Source: Hyposmocoma kahamanoa (taxonomy: Eukaryota > Arthropoda > Insecta > Lepidoptera > Cosmopterigidae). From it: DNA of 64,000 bases. Both the position numbers and the translations under genes were made by a program. Below the pieces are notes generated by a model. It did no database searches and was not told the DNA's origin. It saw nothing but the letters and a program-made list of their open reading frames with translations. Every line of letters starts with the position of its first letter. The first letter of the stretch is position 1. Of the stretch, positions 1-10,576 are shown in pieces. The DNA lies in contig NW_020654422.1 in the NCBI RefSeq assembly GCF_003589595.1, forward strand, positions 5,257,649 to 5,321,648, given 5' to 3'.

Positions 1-384
1 TTTGCCTTCTACGGGTCGTTAATGATGCATACTTTCGAGCCCCCTTTATAAGTTCCAAGAGACTGTGGTAACATTTTTAGTTTTTTTATTTACTGTTTTT
101 TACAACACTTCTGGCGTATGTTAGCTTACACTAGTCTAACGTATCCAGCTTGAAAAATGCAAGCAATCCAATTACCATCTCCTGTAATAAGCACAGGTAT
201 GTGGACTGTAGATCTACCGTTTGGATATCCATGATCTATTAACTGATAAAAGTTTCATGCTTCGATCATAAATACTGAGTTTCATGTACATACGTACATT
301 GTAACATTGTGAGAAAAAAATTTTAAGTATAATGAGGCACTTTCAAGTGTTCGTTGTACACTAAGTGAAATATTGCATAAATAA
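1..384. other. Left edge, no gene seen
   Basis: AT-rich, with no supported reading frame or recognised repeat boundary. Confidence 0.5.
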
Positions 385-600
385 TCTCAGTACAGTTTGT
401 GGAATTACATCTATTTGCCCAGTTTTATTGAAATCGGTTACGGGAAAATACGCGAAACCGGATTCAACCCCTACTTTATAGCACTTAGAGGTGGAATATT
501 TTCTTCAAATTAAAATGGGACTTCTACAGAGGTACCATCCATCCAAGAAAATAAGAATCATCAAAACGGAGTTATCGCGTAACATACGTATAAAAAAAAC
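385..600 (+). repeat. Family-X repeat (RTE-like 3' region)
   Basis: Has attgaaatcggttacgggaa, ggattcaacccctactttat, gaatattttcttcaaatta and gagttatcgcgtaacatacg followed by an A-run. The pattern resembles 3' ends of RTE-type retrotransposons in Lepidoptera; this assignment is from memory. Confidence 0.5.
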
Positions 601-735
601 ATGCATAGGAAATGAAACTATTTTTCCGGATTCACGGTTGACTGACTGTTTTGATTGACCCTGGGACCTGTAAAGGGCCCGAAACGATGTTTAAAAAACA
701 AATATACGCGATTTAAATCCGGAAAAATAGTTCTA
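600..735. repeat. Family-Z repeat fragment
   Basis: Shares aggaaatgaaactatttttc, gggcccgaaacg and ccggaaaaatagtt with copies at 23695-23955, 32697-33890, 41890-42020 and 56225-56470. Confidence 0.5.
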
Positions 736-915
736 GTAACTCGATAAAAACATACAGTCGAATTGAGAACCTTCTAGTTTTTTGAAGTCTGTTAAAAATT
801 CCGCGACATTGTTGTGACAGACCTAATAGCTTGATTTTTATATCGCTGTAAAATTGTCTGCTTATCGATATTCTATGGGATATAATCACGGAGAGTGTGC
901 GGTAGCATTGCACTG
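720..915 (-). repeat. Possible RTE-like 3' fragment
   Basis: The reverse strand reads FNRLQKTRRFSIRLYVFI; a similar LFNRLKKRRRLYVRLCVC lies at 18.9 kb on the minus strand. Both are pieces of the same untranslated repeat, not genes. Confidence 0.45.
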
Positions 916-954
916 TTTAATTCCACCCTCCCTTTTCGTCATCATGGAACTGTG

Positions 955-1185
955 ATGTAGAAATCCAAAGATTCGCACTAAGCGTTACGCTTCAACATTT
1001 ATATCACGAACGCGACGGCTATGGAGTAGAATTCCCTGTATGCAAACTTATTCCCTGAACGCTTTAACTTGGGCCTTTTCAAGGCGAAAGTGAATAGGCA
1101 TTATTTTGGTGTGCATGCTCCATGGTCGACCTCATCACTCATCACTTTCCGTGAGTTGAGATAGAAGTGAAATGTACAAGTAAGT
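955..1185 (+). mobile_element. 3' end fragment of the same LINE family as 15.9-17.4 kb
   Basis: The segment ggccttttcaaggcgaaagt, gaataggcatta, ggtcgacctcatcactcatc on this strand mirrors the inverted sequence at 15905-15985. Preceding codons read VVEFPACKLFPER-like. It is a fragment only. Confidence 0.6.
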
Positions 1186-1250
1186 ATTCTTCTTTTAAGA
1201 ACTCTTTCATTCAATCAGTCTTTCGTAAGTCCGTAGATGTCAAAAATATA

Positions 1251-1530
1251 TTTTTTTTTATAATACCGAGTGACGGGACGAACAAGTCGTGTGTCTGGGG
1301 GTAAGCGACACGCCTGTCCGTAAAAGTTGCAGTGCCACTCAGAACTTTAAATCGCAAAGATCTGAGGGGCACTGTCACTGCGCCCGTTAGCATGAAACAT
1401 AAGTTGACAATTCCATGTGCCTGTAATTATTCACCAACACCCTCAACTTTCAAAACCAGGACGCAGTAATGCTCGCATTACTTCTTGGCGGCAGAAATAG
1501 GTACGGTGGTAGTACTTCCCTCCCTTTTCA
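1251..1530 (-). mobile_element. LINE-tail repeat copy
   Basis: Inverted on this strand: a T-run, then tacc-agtga type, gtgccactcagaactttaaa, ctgaggggcactgtcactgc and gcagaaatagg. The T-run end is a poly(A)-like tail on the minus strand, so it is read as the 3' end of a retrotransposon. At least ten copies occur in the window. Confidence 0.6.
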
Positions 1531-1797
1531 TCTTAGTAAATATGAAATGGGTAGGTAATCTTTCAAAATTCCCTCAATAGGAGGAGAGCCAGTGCTGTCG
1601 CGCCTGATTTCCTTATGCAATGTATTGACATTAGCAAGGGACAAACTGATAACTCCGTTAGGAAGTTTGCGACGCGTTAACTCCAATGTTCTACAACGAC
1701 TGGGGCCGCTTACATTTTACATAATCTAGGGTTTATTAACATAGATTCAAATCTAAATTTAGTATCGCCACGATTTATTTACGTAATATTAAGATAG

Positions 1798-1915
1798 CTA
1801 TAATTATTAATACATAGATCGATCACAAAGACAAATTCCTTCTGACAGAAATCAAACCTGCGTCTGTATAACAAACTAGGGCCACCGCTCTACCTACTAA
1901 GCTACAGACCTATTT
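1798..1915 (-). mobile_element. SINE-B copy
   Basis: Has the shared ataattattaatacatagatc tail and an inverted, degraded tRNA-like head (aaccactaagctacagacc region). This family reads head-to-tail on the minus strand. Confidence 0.5.
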
Positions 1916-2723
1916 TATTTATTATTTAGTTTTTTTATTTATAGTTATTTTGAACGACGAATTGAGACGCAGATTTCGGTGTAGCATTTCGGCGTATATT
2001 ATCAAAAAGGGTAAATTTACAGGGTTATGGACCCAACAGTATATTTATCTCACTAGCGTGAAAGCACATAGTTCAGTGCCAAACCGTAGGTAGCAGAAAT
2101 AGGACCGAGTCGGCTCAACAACTTGAGTGCCGTTCAGTGCCATATAAATGCTGTAGCAGTAGAAAGCATTAACATAACAATTAGATGTGGGTCGATTGTG
2201 TTCGATCGAATCAAAATGATTCGAACAGCACCTGTGACCCGATAATACGGTTACTAGCTTCTAAATAACCCGATGATTTGAGAGTTTCATGGGTCATGCG
2301 CGCAATATTCGACTTTATCAATATAATTTTAGAGATTATTCAACAATTCACAATATTATTGTTGTCTTGTTTTCACGTGAAATCTTCCCACTCTTCATAT
2401 GGGTCGAACATTTGTTCGATAGAACCTTCGTTCGATCGAACCAAAAAGTCAAGCAATCGATCAACGAGTCAACGGGTTAACGGATCAATGTGTCTATCAA
2501 TCATTTATCCTAATTGCTCCGTGGCGTAGTGTCCATTACATGGTAATTTAATCTAATTAAATTAAATTGTACGTTTAATCTGTTTTTCGGTATCTTGTGT
2601 TTATTTAAGAGTGCACTGGCTAATATTAAAATATATATAATAAATTGATAGTTTTGAATGCTCATAAGTTTTTCGTTATTTATTTTTGTTTTGTAACACC
2701 GTTACCTTTCCTAGAAGGAAATT
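1916..2723. other. No gene seen
   Basis: AT-rich. Around 2190-2450 short palindromes of the type GTTCGATCGAAC recur three times. The small frames here have no family resemblance. Confidence 0.5.
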
Positions 2724-2726
2724 TTA

Positions 2727-2891
2727 GGGTCGTATTCTAGAACTCTATTCAATGCTCAAGTCAGGATTGCACTGGCAACACAAGCACTGGACATACGACC
2801 CTAATGGCAGGGACTTGAGTATGATTTCGCGTGCTTTAAACCATACTCAAATCCTGACTTGAGCATTGAGTAGAGTTCTGGAATACGACCC
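2727..2891. mobile_element. MITE, PIF/Harbinger-like, TTA target duplication
   Basis: A 165-bp element with about 43-bp inverted ends starting GGGTCGTATTCTAGAACTCT and GGGTCGTATTCCAGAACTCT. TTA flanks both sides (2724-2726, 2892-2894), the PIF/Harbinger target size. Its terminal GGGTCG is shared with the element at 37897-38139. Confidence 0.8.
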
Positions 2892-3001
2892 TTAGTGTCT
2901 TAAGTGTCAATGATGAATTTAACTATAGACACATTACCCATCAGCAGGAGAGAATAAAAGCTAATTGTATAATTTCACACTTTGAAACGCCATATGGAAG
3001 C

Positions 3002-3212
3002 ATCATGAGGGACGGGTAACCCGCTAAAATATCGAACATAATATATTATGATCAAATCATTTGATCGTCATCCTCGAACCTGGTTATCAAAAATGATCGA
3101 CTGACACAATCATGAGGGACGGGTAACCCGCTAAAATATCGAACATAATATATGATCAAATCATTTGATCGTCATCCTCGAACCTGGTTATCAAAAATGA
3201 TCGACTGACACA
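3002..3212. repeat. Tandem duplication, 107 + 104 bp
   Basis: Units 3002-3108 and 3109-3212 are nearly identical, differing mainly by a 3-bp gap (atatattatgatc versus atatatgatc). Each contains the palindrome TGATCAAATCATTTGATC. A very recent duplication by its identity. Confidence 0.85.
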
Positions 3213-3541
3213 ACATGTCTATTAACAATTCACAACATATGAGATGACTATACTATTGGAGTTAACAAAACGATAGCGCGTTTCAGAGTACAACTAATGC
3301 CATCTAGCCGTGACGCAATGGAACTATTGGCGTGTTAAAGTTGTGGTTGTTACATTTATTAATTGCATATTAATTATTTACTAGTTATTTATTCATTTAT
3401 TATTTTTTATCGTTTAATTATTATTTATCTTTTACTTATTTATTGTTTATTCATTATTTAGAATTAACAATTTTACGTAATTATTTGAACAATGATCCCG
3501 ATACTAGGCTACACCTGTCCCGTGGGAAGCAATACAAGTAG

Positions 3542-3545
<4 letters not shown>

Positions 3546-3593
<48 letters not shown>
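3546..3593. repeat. (GA)n microsatellite
   Basis: About 24 uninterrupted GA units. The apparent reading frame through it is a repeat artefact. Confidence 0.95.
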
Positions 3594-3595
<2 letters not shown>

Positions 3596-3843
3596 GAGTC
3601 TGCAGACCTCACGAATTTCTCCAAGTGTTTGTTACAGATCTTTTTGTATTGCGCGTTTTGTTTCGGCTTTTATCGTCACAATCTGCAACTGAATTTACAG
3701 AGATTAAAAACTTTTAAACGTTTTTAGGGATATGGCTCAGACGCACCACTACGCTATGCCATATACATTGCACAATATACACATAAGTATATACATTAAA
3801 TTCAGTGAATAAGAATCTTTTAATATTGCATAATATCATTAGT

Positions 3844-4150
3844 TTTTTTTTATAATGTCAAGTGACGAGACGAACAAGTCGTGCACCTGATGGTAAGCTA
3901 CACGCCTGTCGGTAACAGTTGCAGTGCCACTCAGAGCTTTAAATCGCAATGATCTGAAGGGACTGCCACTGCGCCCATCACCTTGACACATAAGTTGACA
4001 AGTTTCATGTGCCTATAATTTCACCAACACCCTTACTATTTCAAACCGGAACACAGTAATGCTAACATTACTGCTTGGCGGCAGAAATAGAAAAAGCGCC
4101 AGTACTTTCATGGACTCTTTCACAAGGTAGATCTCTACTGCTACTATTAT
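3844..4150 (-). mobile_element. LINE-tail repeat copy
   Basis: T-run then aatgtcaagtgacgagacga, tgccactcagagctttaaat, tgctaacattactgcttggc. Followed directly by a SINE-B copy. Confidence 0.62.
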
Positions 4151-4191
4151 ATTACTATCATATAACAACTTGTGAAATAAGTTTAACCATT

Positions 4192-4352
4192 TTTTGTTTG
4201 AATGAATTTGTTATAATTATTAATACAAAGATCGATCACTTAGAAAAAAATTACTTCGATCCGTCCGGATTCGAGCCGACGTCTTCTAGCAAATCGTGCC
4301 AAACGCTATGTCAACTATGCCACGGTACGAACCAGCGGACCTCATGAATTAA
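4192..4352 (-). mobile_element. SINE-B copy
   Basis: The reverse strand contains TGGCATAGTTGACATAGCGT and the B box as GGCTCGAATCCGG. The tail gaaggaa...attaataattataa type ends the unit. It directly follows a LINE-tail copy. Confidence 0.6.
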
Positions 4353-4369
4353 TTTGTTTTCTATTCCAA

Positions 4370-5166
4370 AAATATATAGCAAAACAAAAACCACATTATT
4401 TTCGCCTTTCAAATGATTAAGTACTTCAAGAAAAAACGAAAATTTTTAATATTATTACAAAATCACGTTTCCACTGTTTCTTTTGTTTCGGTCTTCGAAT
4501 CTTGATCTTATGCATGCATGTGTAGTCAACAGCACACTAGACTTTAACACTTTAAACTTTGGACAGTTTTACCGTAAATAGCATAGAGTTGAATTTAAAT
4601 TGTACGTTTTACCAGCATACTGTTTATCGTCATTTGATTTAAAACGCAGAAAATATTCAACAATCTTATTCTTTAAAACAATAACATTTAACTGAACTCA
4701 CTTTAGGAATTCTACAGCGACAACTATTCGCTGGGACAACTCGTCAAAACTTCCACGCGTTCCCAACTTCAAAGACATAGTTGACTAACTAAAGGTTAAA
4801 CTAACCTGTGCAACTTTACCGAGTATGTGTAAACTAAAGGACGGTTCGGGTGCTTAACATTATCAAATTATGACGCGCAAATGGTGAATGACAATTAAGT
4901 TATAATGGTTATAGTCAACTTTGAAGATCCTTTGCGTGAGTTGATGTTAGTTTATCGAGTTGTAGGTGTTGGTCTTGCTAATAACATTTTGAGAAACAAA
5001 AGAAAGTTACTGTGATAGAAAGCGTTGTTAACGCATTTAGTCTGTGTACGTTGAGACACACCGAAAAATTGATTGGTATTCTCCATGATGAATTTCCAAT
5101 AATATTCCTAACATCACACGAAATGATATCCATTTAATTTGTAGCAGTCACAATAATTTCTACATT
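4370..5166. other. No gene seen
   Basis: Unremarkable AT-rich sequence between a SINE-B and a SINE-A copy. Confidence 0.5.
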
Positions 5167-5335
5167 ATAATAATAACGCACACACTCATAGTCCCGCAAT
5201 AGAGTAACTCTGTATCACGGGTGCCGTGGACACACACATAGACAACCGCAAATGACACCCAAACTCACGAAAGAAATAAATATACGAAACCGTCACCTTT
5301 GCGTAGCAAACCAGCATGGTAACCGTTCGGCCACG
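5167..5335 (-). mobile_element. SINE-A copy (tRNA-like head)
   Basis: Reverse strand begins GTGGCCGAACGGTTACCATG and ends with the shared body (CCATGG-cacccgcgac region). The B-box is degraded here. Five copies occur in the window. Confidence 0.65.
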
Positions 5336-5699
5336 GAAACAATTAACAAAAATATTTCTAACTACATTTAAGATTTTTTCTGATTATTTGTCCGATTGCC
5401 TATTTATTAACATGACAGTGTACATGGGCGCGTTACCGGGGCATGCCGAGAGCGACACACGGAAAGCGCAAACAGTTGATGACGGCGTCGGCCTGTACAG
5501 CCATACTTGTTCGATACTTCGACACGAACAGATCAACGTTGCTAATGTGCGCGTAAATCCTGAGAAACGAAATAGATTACCCTCCTCTTTTACAATTATT
5601 TAAAATCCGCGTCCAAAGCCGGGTGCCCCGTCGCTCGGTCGCACTCACTATGTTGCCTGTGGTCACACAACTCCATCCGCAGCCTTCTAGAACTAACCT

Positions 5700-6034
5700 T
5701 AAGTATAACTCCGCTATCGCTACATTGTAAAGAAGCTTTAACGCGCTTGATCAAACTATAGATGTGTTCAACGATTCGCTCCTTGTTTTTAAATCTAAAA
5801 TACGAAGGAATCTATCTGGGCGTAACTCATAATGTTTATTTTTCTTTACTTAATATTAATTAGAATAAATTTTTAGTTTATATTCAATTTATACCCCCTG
5901 TTATTACTTAAATTTTCTTTTGGTTTTCCTTGTATGTTGTGGCACCTACCGCGTTTAGAATTAAATGTATTCTTAGGTCTTCATTATTCCGTAGATTTAT
6001 TGTATCTACCACTGGCTGTCCTTAAATAAATAAA
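5700..6034 (+). mobile_element. Probable LINE 3' end with AAAT tail
   Basis: A short C-terminal-like reading (RSFNALDQTIDVFNDSLLVF, KSKIRRNLSG) ends at a stop near 5830. An AT-rich 3' UTR and aaataaataaa (6024-6034) follow. The style matches retrotransposon ends; the family is not identified. Confidence 0.45.
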
Positions 6035-6035
6035 T

Positions 6036-6178
6036 GTCGCAGAGTGACAGGCGCAGTGGCAATTTCCCTCAGATCCTTGTGATTTAAAGCTCTGAGTGGC
6101 ACTGCAACTGTAACGCACAAGCGTGGCGCTTAGCGCCTGGCGCACGACTTGTTTGTCACTTGGAATCATAAAAAAACA
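6036..6178 (+). mobile_element. LINE-tail repeat copy, short
   Basis: Has ttgtgatttaaagctctgag, tggcactgcaactgtaacgc and gcacgacttgtttgtcact, ending ataaaaaaac. Confidence 0.6.
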
Positions 6179-6191
6179 ACTTTTCAATTTA

Positions 6192-6400
6192 GGTGTCACG
6201 GACAGCACTGTATACAGAGCGTGCATCGAAGTGGAGGAAACGGCCGCGTATGTCCTACTACAATGCTTCAACGTGGCCAACTACAGGGCGAAATGCCTTA
6301 GAGTACCGAGGTCGCTCTCCGAAGACCACAGAAGACCCAGAAGAATGCTGAAATTCCTGCAGGAGCTCCGAGTGACACTAGTAAAACCTTGTACCCGACA
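6192..6400 (+). mobile_element. LINE C-terminal fragment (finger and tail of ORF2)
   Basis: The + frame from 6195 reads VYRACIEVEETAAYVLLQCF, then NVANYRAKCLRVPRSL and MLKFLQELR. This is the C...EET..VLL.C style ending of an ORF2 with an RNase H. It is a fragment only. Opposite-strand frames over the same DNA are shadows. Confidence 0.6.
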
Positions 6401-6720
6401 CACGCAAAATGGGCGTTCAGACATGGAGTTGTGGTCACCATCCAGTACACCATACCATACCATTTACTTTTTGTAACTGCAAATTCGTAATCGTATGAAT
6501 GACATGGAATTTAATAGAATATAATGCAGTACAAAAGCAGTTCAAATGCACTCAACGGCCGAATGGTGAAGAAAGTGGCGTAAACTAGTGTACCGTCAGT
6601 GTGCAGTCGAACCGACTACACTCAAACTGCATTCCCAATGCATCATATCTGCGAAATAAGTTAATAATAAGTTAAAACAAAATTCATATTAATATAATGT
6701 TATAACTTCATTATTGTACA

Positions 6721-9700
6721 GTACAGTATGGATCTTCTCACGCCCATCAGAGGGCAGCACTGGGTGAGGAGATGCACAGGAGTTTCATCCTCCTCGTGGC
6801 AGAATCTACATTCTCTGTTTTCTCTCTGTCCAATATTGGACATGTGCTTATTCAAGCCACAATGTCCTGTTAAGGCTCTAGTCAGTGTTTGGCACTGAAA
6901 GCAGCTATCAGGGCTTTAGAATGCTAAAGACCCTTAGTCTACAGCCACACGTCTCGGGAGGCGGGAGCTCTCGTTAGCAAAGTGAGCGTTGCCAGGCTGT
7001 GTTCTATTCCTATAAAGGGCTCAGAACCAATGAAAGCCTCCCTAGCACCAGCCTTTGCCAGTTCATCCGCTGCTTCATTTCCCTCGATGTCAGAGTGACC
7101 AGGAACCCAACGCATGACTACATTATTCCTTTCCCCGAGAGTATTCAGTATAGTTACGCAGTTCTCTACAATCCTCGAAGTTTGGGTGACTGAGGTTAGT
7201 GCGTGCAGAGCGGCTTGACTATCTGAGTTTATATAAATATAATGTTAACGTAGCCTCTCTTCAGGTTTAGATCCGCATAAGCAATTATGACGTATATTTC
7301 GGCCTGAAAGATAGAGGAGTGATGTCTCATGTTCAGCTTGTAGCTGAGTCAGGGTCTTACGCCGTATATACGACAGCCTACGTTGGGTCCTATCTTGGAC
7401 CCATCGGTATACCAAAGGCTACCGTCCTTCTAGGTGAAACTGTTAGTTTCCCAGTGTTCCCTGGTTGGAAATTCTACCTGGTAGTTTCTTGAAGTTTTGC
7501 TTGGGAAGCATGACATCAGAAGTCATTCCCAGAACAGGATATTCTAGAATTGAGTCCTGGGCCGATCTCAATGTCTGGGAGAGCCATCTAGTCCTTAACC
7601 TGGTGGAGAACCTATACATGCTGTTACAAGCCTCCTTCTGTATGAATACATGCAGGGGAGTTAGATTCAGCAATGCATTTAGGGCCTCTCCAGGTGTAGT
7701 GGACATGGCTCCCGTTGTTAGCAGGCACGCGACACGCTGTAGACTGCCCAATGTGACAATAGTGGTTGTTTGACTGACTTTGCCACTCTAAACAACAGAC
7801 GCATATGTTACTATGGGCCTCACAATTGCCTTGTATAACCAGAGTCATCTTTGGTTTAAGACCCCAACGCTGTCCTGCCATACGACTACGGATACCTAAG
7901 GCCATCTTAGCCTTGTTGACCGTGTTAGCTATATGACAGTTCCACTATAGGATTTGATCTAGGGTTACCCCTAAATATTTAACTTGTGCGGAAAAACTCA
8001 CAGCCCTGCCACCAAGGATCGGTTCCACTAGCTTGTCTAGTTTCCGCTTTCTAGTGAAAGGAACAATAGTTGTCTTTTCCGCATTGTCGTGTCCCTTTAC
8101 CAGAGTACGAACGGGCGTATTGACAAAAGCACCCTCTATTGTTAGAAAGGCTATTTGTTTGTCCTCAAACGCTCTTTCAGCCCTGTCCACAAGGTGGACC
8201 AGAGCTGTCTCTGTGGATTTTCCACTTTGATAGGCGTGTTGAATGTAATGGATAGGTCTATATATTAAGGACGAAGCCCTAATGTGATTGTCAAGTACCT
8301 TCTCCATTGCTTTGAGCAAGAATGAGCGAGGAGGCAGATGGGTGTAAAGGACTTTGCAAGAGAGTAGTCCTTTCTGCCTACCTTTGGTAAAAATACAACT
8401 TTGCACGTTGTCCATTGTATTGGTATGTGTCCCCAAGCAAGACTGGCTGTATATATTTTGACCAGATATGGCAAGACTATACTTATACCCTGCTGCAGTA
8501 AGATGGGAGTAATACTGTCTGTACTGTGATTTGTACTATTTAAACGAGCTAATAGCCCAACCTTCGACAACAACAAGCCACTTTTCGAGGTCTAATAATG
8601 TTGGCAACAATGTTCCAGTCCTCGTTGCGAGGTGTATGTACAGTAATTACTGGGTTAGTAAGCGAGTCGCACAAGGCCTCCGGAAAATGGGTTGACATTA
8701 GAAGCTCAAGAGTTTCTGTCTTAGCAGTCGAGTAGGTCCCATCAGGCCTTTTTAACAGTCCTGGTTGATGGGAGTTGGCATTGGCAAGCACTCTGTAGAC
8801 GTGCACCTTGAGGAGCGCTAGTGATCTCCTCACAAAACCGCCTCCACGATGCTCGCTTAGCCTTCCTTATCTCCTTATTATAATTGGTTAGGGCCTTCAT
8901 GTAGGTCTCCCATTCCTTTAACAGCTTGGCCCTTTTGAAGAGTCTTCGAGTTTTTTCTCTTAGCTTTCGCAGTTTGGGATTCCACCACGGAACCTTCCTA
9001 TTGGAGGTCCGAATTTTTGGAGGAAAGCTGCCCGCTTTCCTCAAAAGCGCTGATGATGCCCCTGGTAGTGACCTCAACAGCTAACTCTAGACTCTCAGTG
9101 GTTTTGATCGATTTAGGATACCCTTGTGATACTGCCCTAGTCTGTTTCTATAGACATCCCAGGTCACGTCCCTTGGATTCCTAAATGTAGTGGGGTGGCA
9201 GACATCTCCTGCTCCCAGATCAAATCTTATATGTTTATGATCCGACATTGACGTCTCATCACTAACATGCCAGCCGGTTATAAGTCCAGCTAGTCTAGCC
9301 GTAGAGAAAGTAATGTCCAGAATTTCTTGTCTTGACCTAGTAACTAAAGTTGGTATACATCCTTCGTTATTATCTGTATCTTAATACAGGCAAATAGTAA
9401 CTCGCCTCTGTTATTGATGTCCGAGCTCCCCCAAGCGGTGTGGTGAGCGTTGGCATCACATCCCACCAGAAGTTCTGCTTTGTGTTTCTGAGCGTATTCT
9501 GCCAGTCGTGTCAGATCTTCCGTGGGGCTATTCTGTTCTCCAGGTAAATAGGCTGAGCGTAAGATTATCTTGGCCCGGGGGCTGTTCCGGGGAAATAAAT
9601 ACGCTGCTACAAAGTCATCAGTACAGAACTCTGGAACAGGCATAAGGTTAATGTTTTTGTTATAAACAATGCAGGCTCTGGGTCTACTTTCACATGTGTT

Positions 9701-9775
9701 GTAGATCAACTTACCAGCGGCGCAACGAACAGCATAATGAACTACCTCATGCAAAAACACAATTTAAAATACACG
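6721..9775 (-). mobile_element. Decayed non-LTR retrotransposon with RNase H domain, RT core deleted
   Basis: Read on the minus strand from 9775 to 6721. The order is an endonuclease piece (9344-9760: LLVGCDANAHHTAWGSSD); a linker (VPWWNPKLRKLREKTRR, KEIRKAKRASWRRFCEEI); RT N-terminal blocks (HAYQSGKSTETALVHLVDRA at about 8160-8220); an abrupt junction near 8115 joining the first Asp block directly to a post-catalytic segment (NAEKTTIVPFTRKRKLDKL); the thumb; an RNase H domain (SDSQAALHAL and WVPGHSDIEGNEAADELAKA, about 7050-7240); and a C-terminal CRFCHEEDETPVHLLTQC finger. Many frameshifts and stops are present. The RNase H plus finger suggests an I/LOA/R1-type clade. The catalytic YADD/FADD box is absent, so the copy is dead. 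Confidence 0.8.
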
Positions 9776-9944
9776 TGAAACTGATTTTCATAGTTAGTCA
9801 TAAAAATTTAATAGTGAAGACCTAATCGTCAATCTCATTTTATTTATTATTTTTTATTTTCAATGCTTTGTAATAAAAATCTAATTACATACTTTATAAA
9901 ATTTTGCTATGCGTAAGAATTTAAGCACATGTCTGCATTACCAA

Positions 9945-10080
9945 CGATATCGATAGCCCATCGGTTTGCAATGCACTGGATCAGGATTTCCTGGGTTCGA
10001 TTCCCGGCTTCCGCTAAGAACAATTTGGGAACTTATCTAAATTGGTCCTGGTCTGGGTGTTCCGGGTAATAACCCAGAGT
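9945..10080 (+). mobile_element. SINE-C copy
   Basis: Head-like atagcccatcggtttgcaat and B box GGTTCGATTCCCGG, then a body with caatttgggaacttatctaa and attggtcctggtctgggtgt. Confidence 0.58.
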
Positions 10081-10425
10081 GAATTCATCGATGCAAACGC
10101 GCGACTGCATTGATACAAACGCGCATCCTCACAGTCGCTTATATTAAATCATTATGTACGAAAAATTGTATAGGTTTATGCACATTGTTTTATTTTGTTA
10201 ATTGTAAATTTAAGAGTGAATTTAATGAATACATTAAATAAATAAAATTAGTTAATTAATTTAAAACGTGTATCGCGTTTGTATCGATGCAGTCACGCGT
10301 ATGTGTAAATGTAGACGATTAGCGACTGCATCGCTACTGCATCGCTACTGCATCGCGCTTGCATCGCATTTGCATCGCTGCAAAAGTCGCCCGCCATGTG
10401 TAACCGCTCTAAGGTGTAAAGTTTA
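10081..10425. repeat. GCATCG-rich repeat with five 11-bp units
   Basis: Contains inverted words (atcgatgcaaacgcgcgact and cgcgtttgtatcgatgcagt) and five tandem 11-bp units of the type actgcatcgct at 10325-10379. It ends with ccatgtgtaaccgctcta, also seen at 61041-61060. Probably a non-autonomous DNA element. Confidence 0.55.
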
Positions 10426-10489
10426 ATTTGCTCTTGACCCTACACACAATGTAGCTCTAACACTAAAATCATTCTTTCTCATATATTTC

Positions 10490-10576
10490 TTGAATGAATG
10501 GAATATTCTTTATTGCACATTAAAAATTACAATGACAACACAGAATAGTAATGTAAGTTTGTCAATTTACCTAAAC
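10490..10576. repeat. Left half of a dispersed repeat split by the LINE insertion
   Basis: Shares the 'attctttattgcacattaaaaa' style start with the intact copy at 57265-57400 and stops where the LINE begins. The other half resumes after the LINE tail. Confidence 0.6.

Noticed and set aside
3492..3692. 66-codon frame with an Arg-Glu run
   Set aside because: The run is the (GA)n microsatellite; nothing else supports coding.
5316..5603. 95-codon + strand frame
   Set aside because: Its first codons come from the tRNA-like head of a SINE-A copy and the rest has no family motif.
7465..7773. 102-codon + strand frame
   Set aside because: Antisense to the LINE RT/RNase H remnant on the minus strand.
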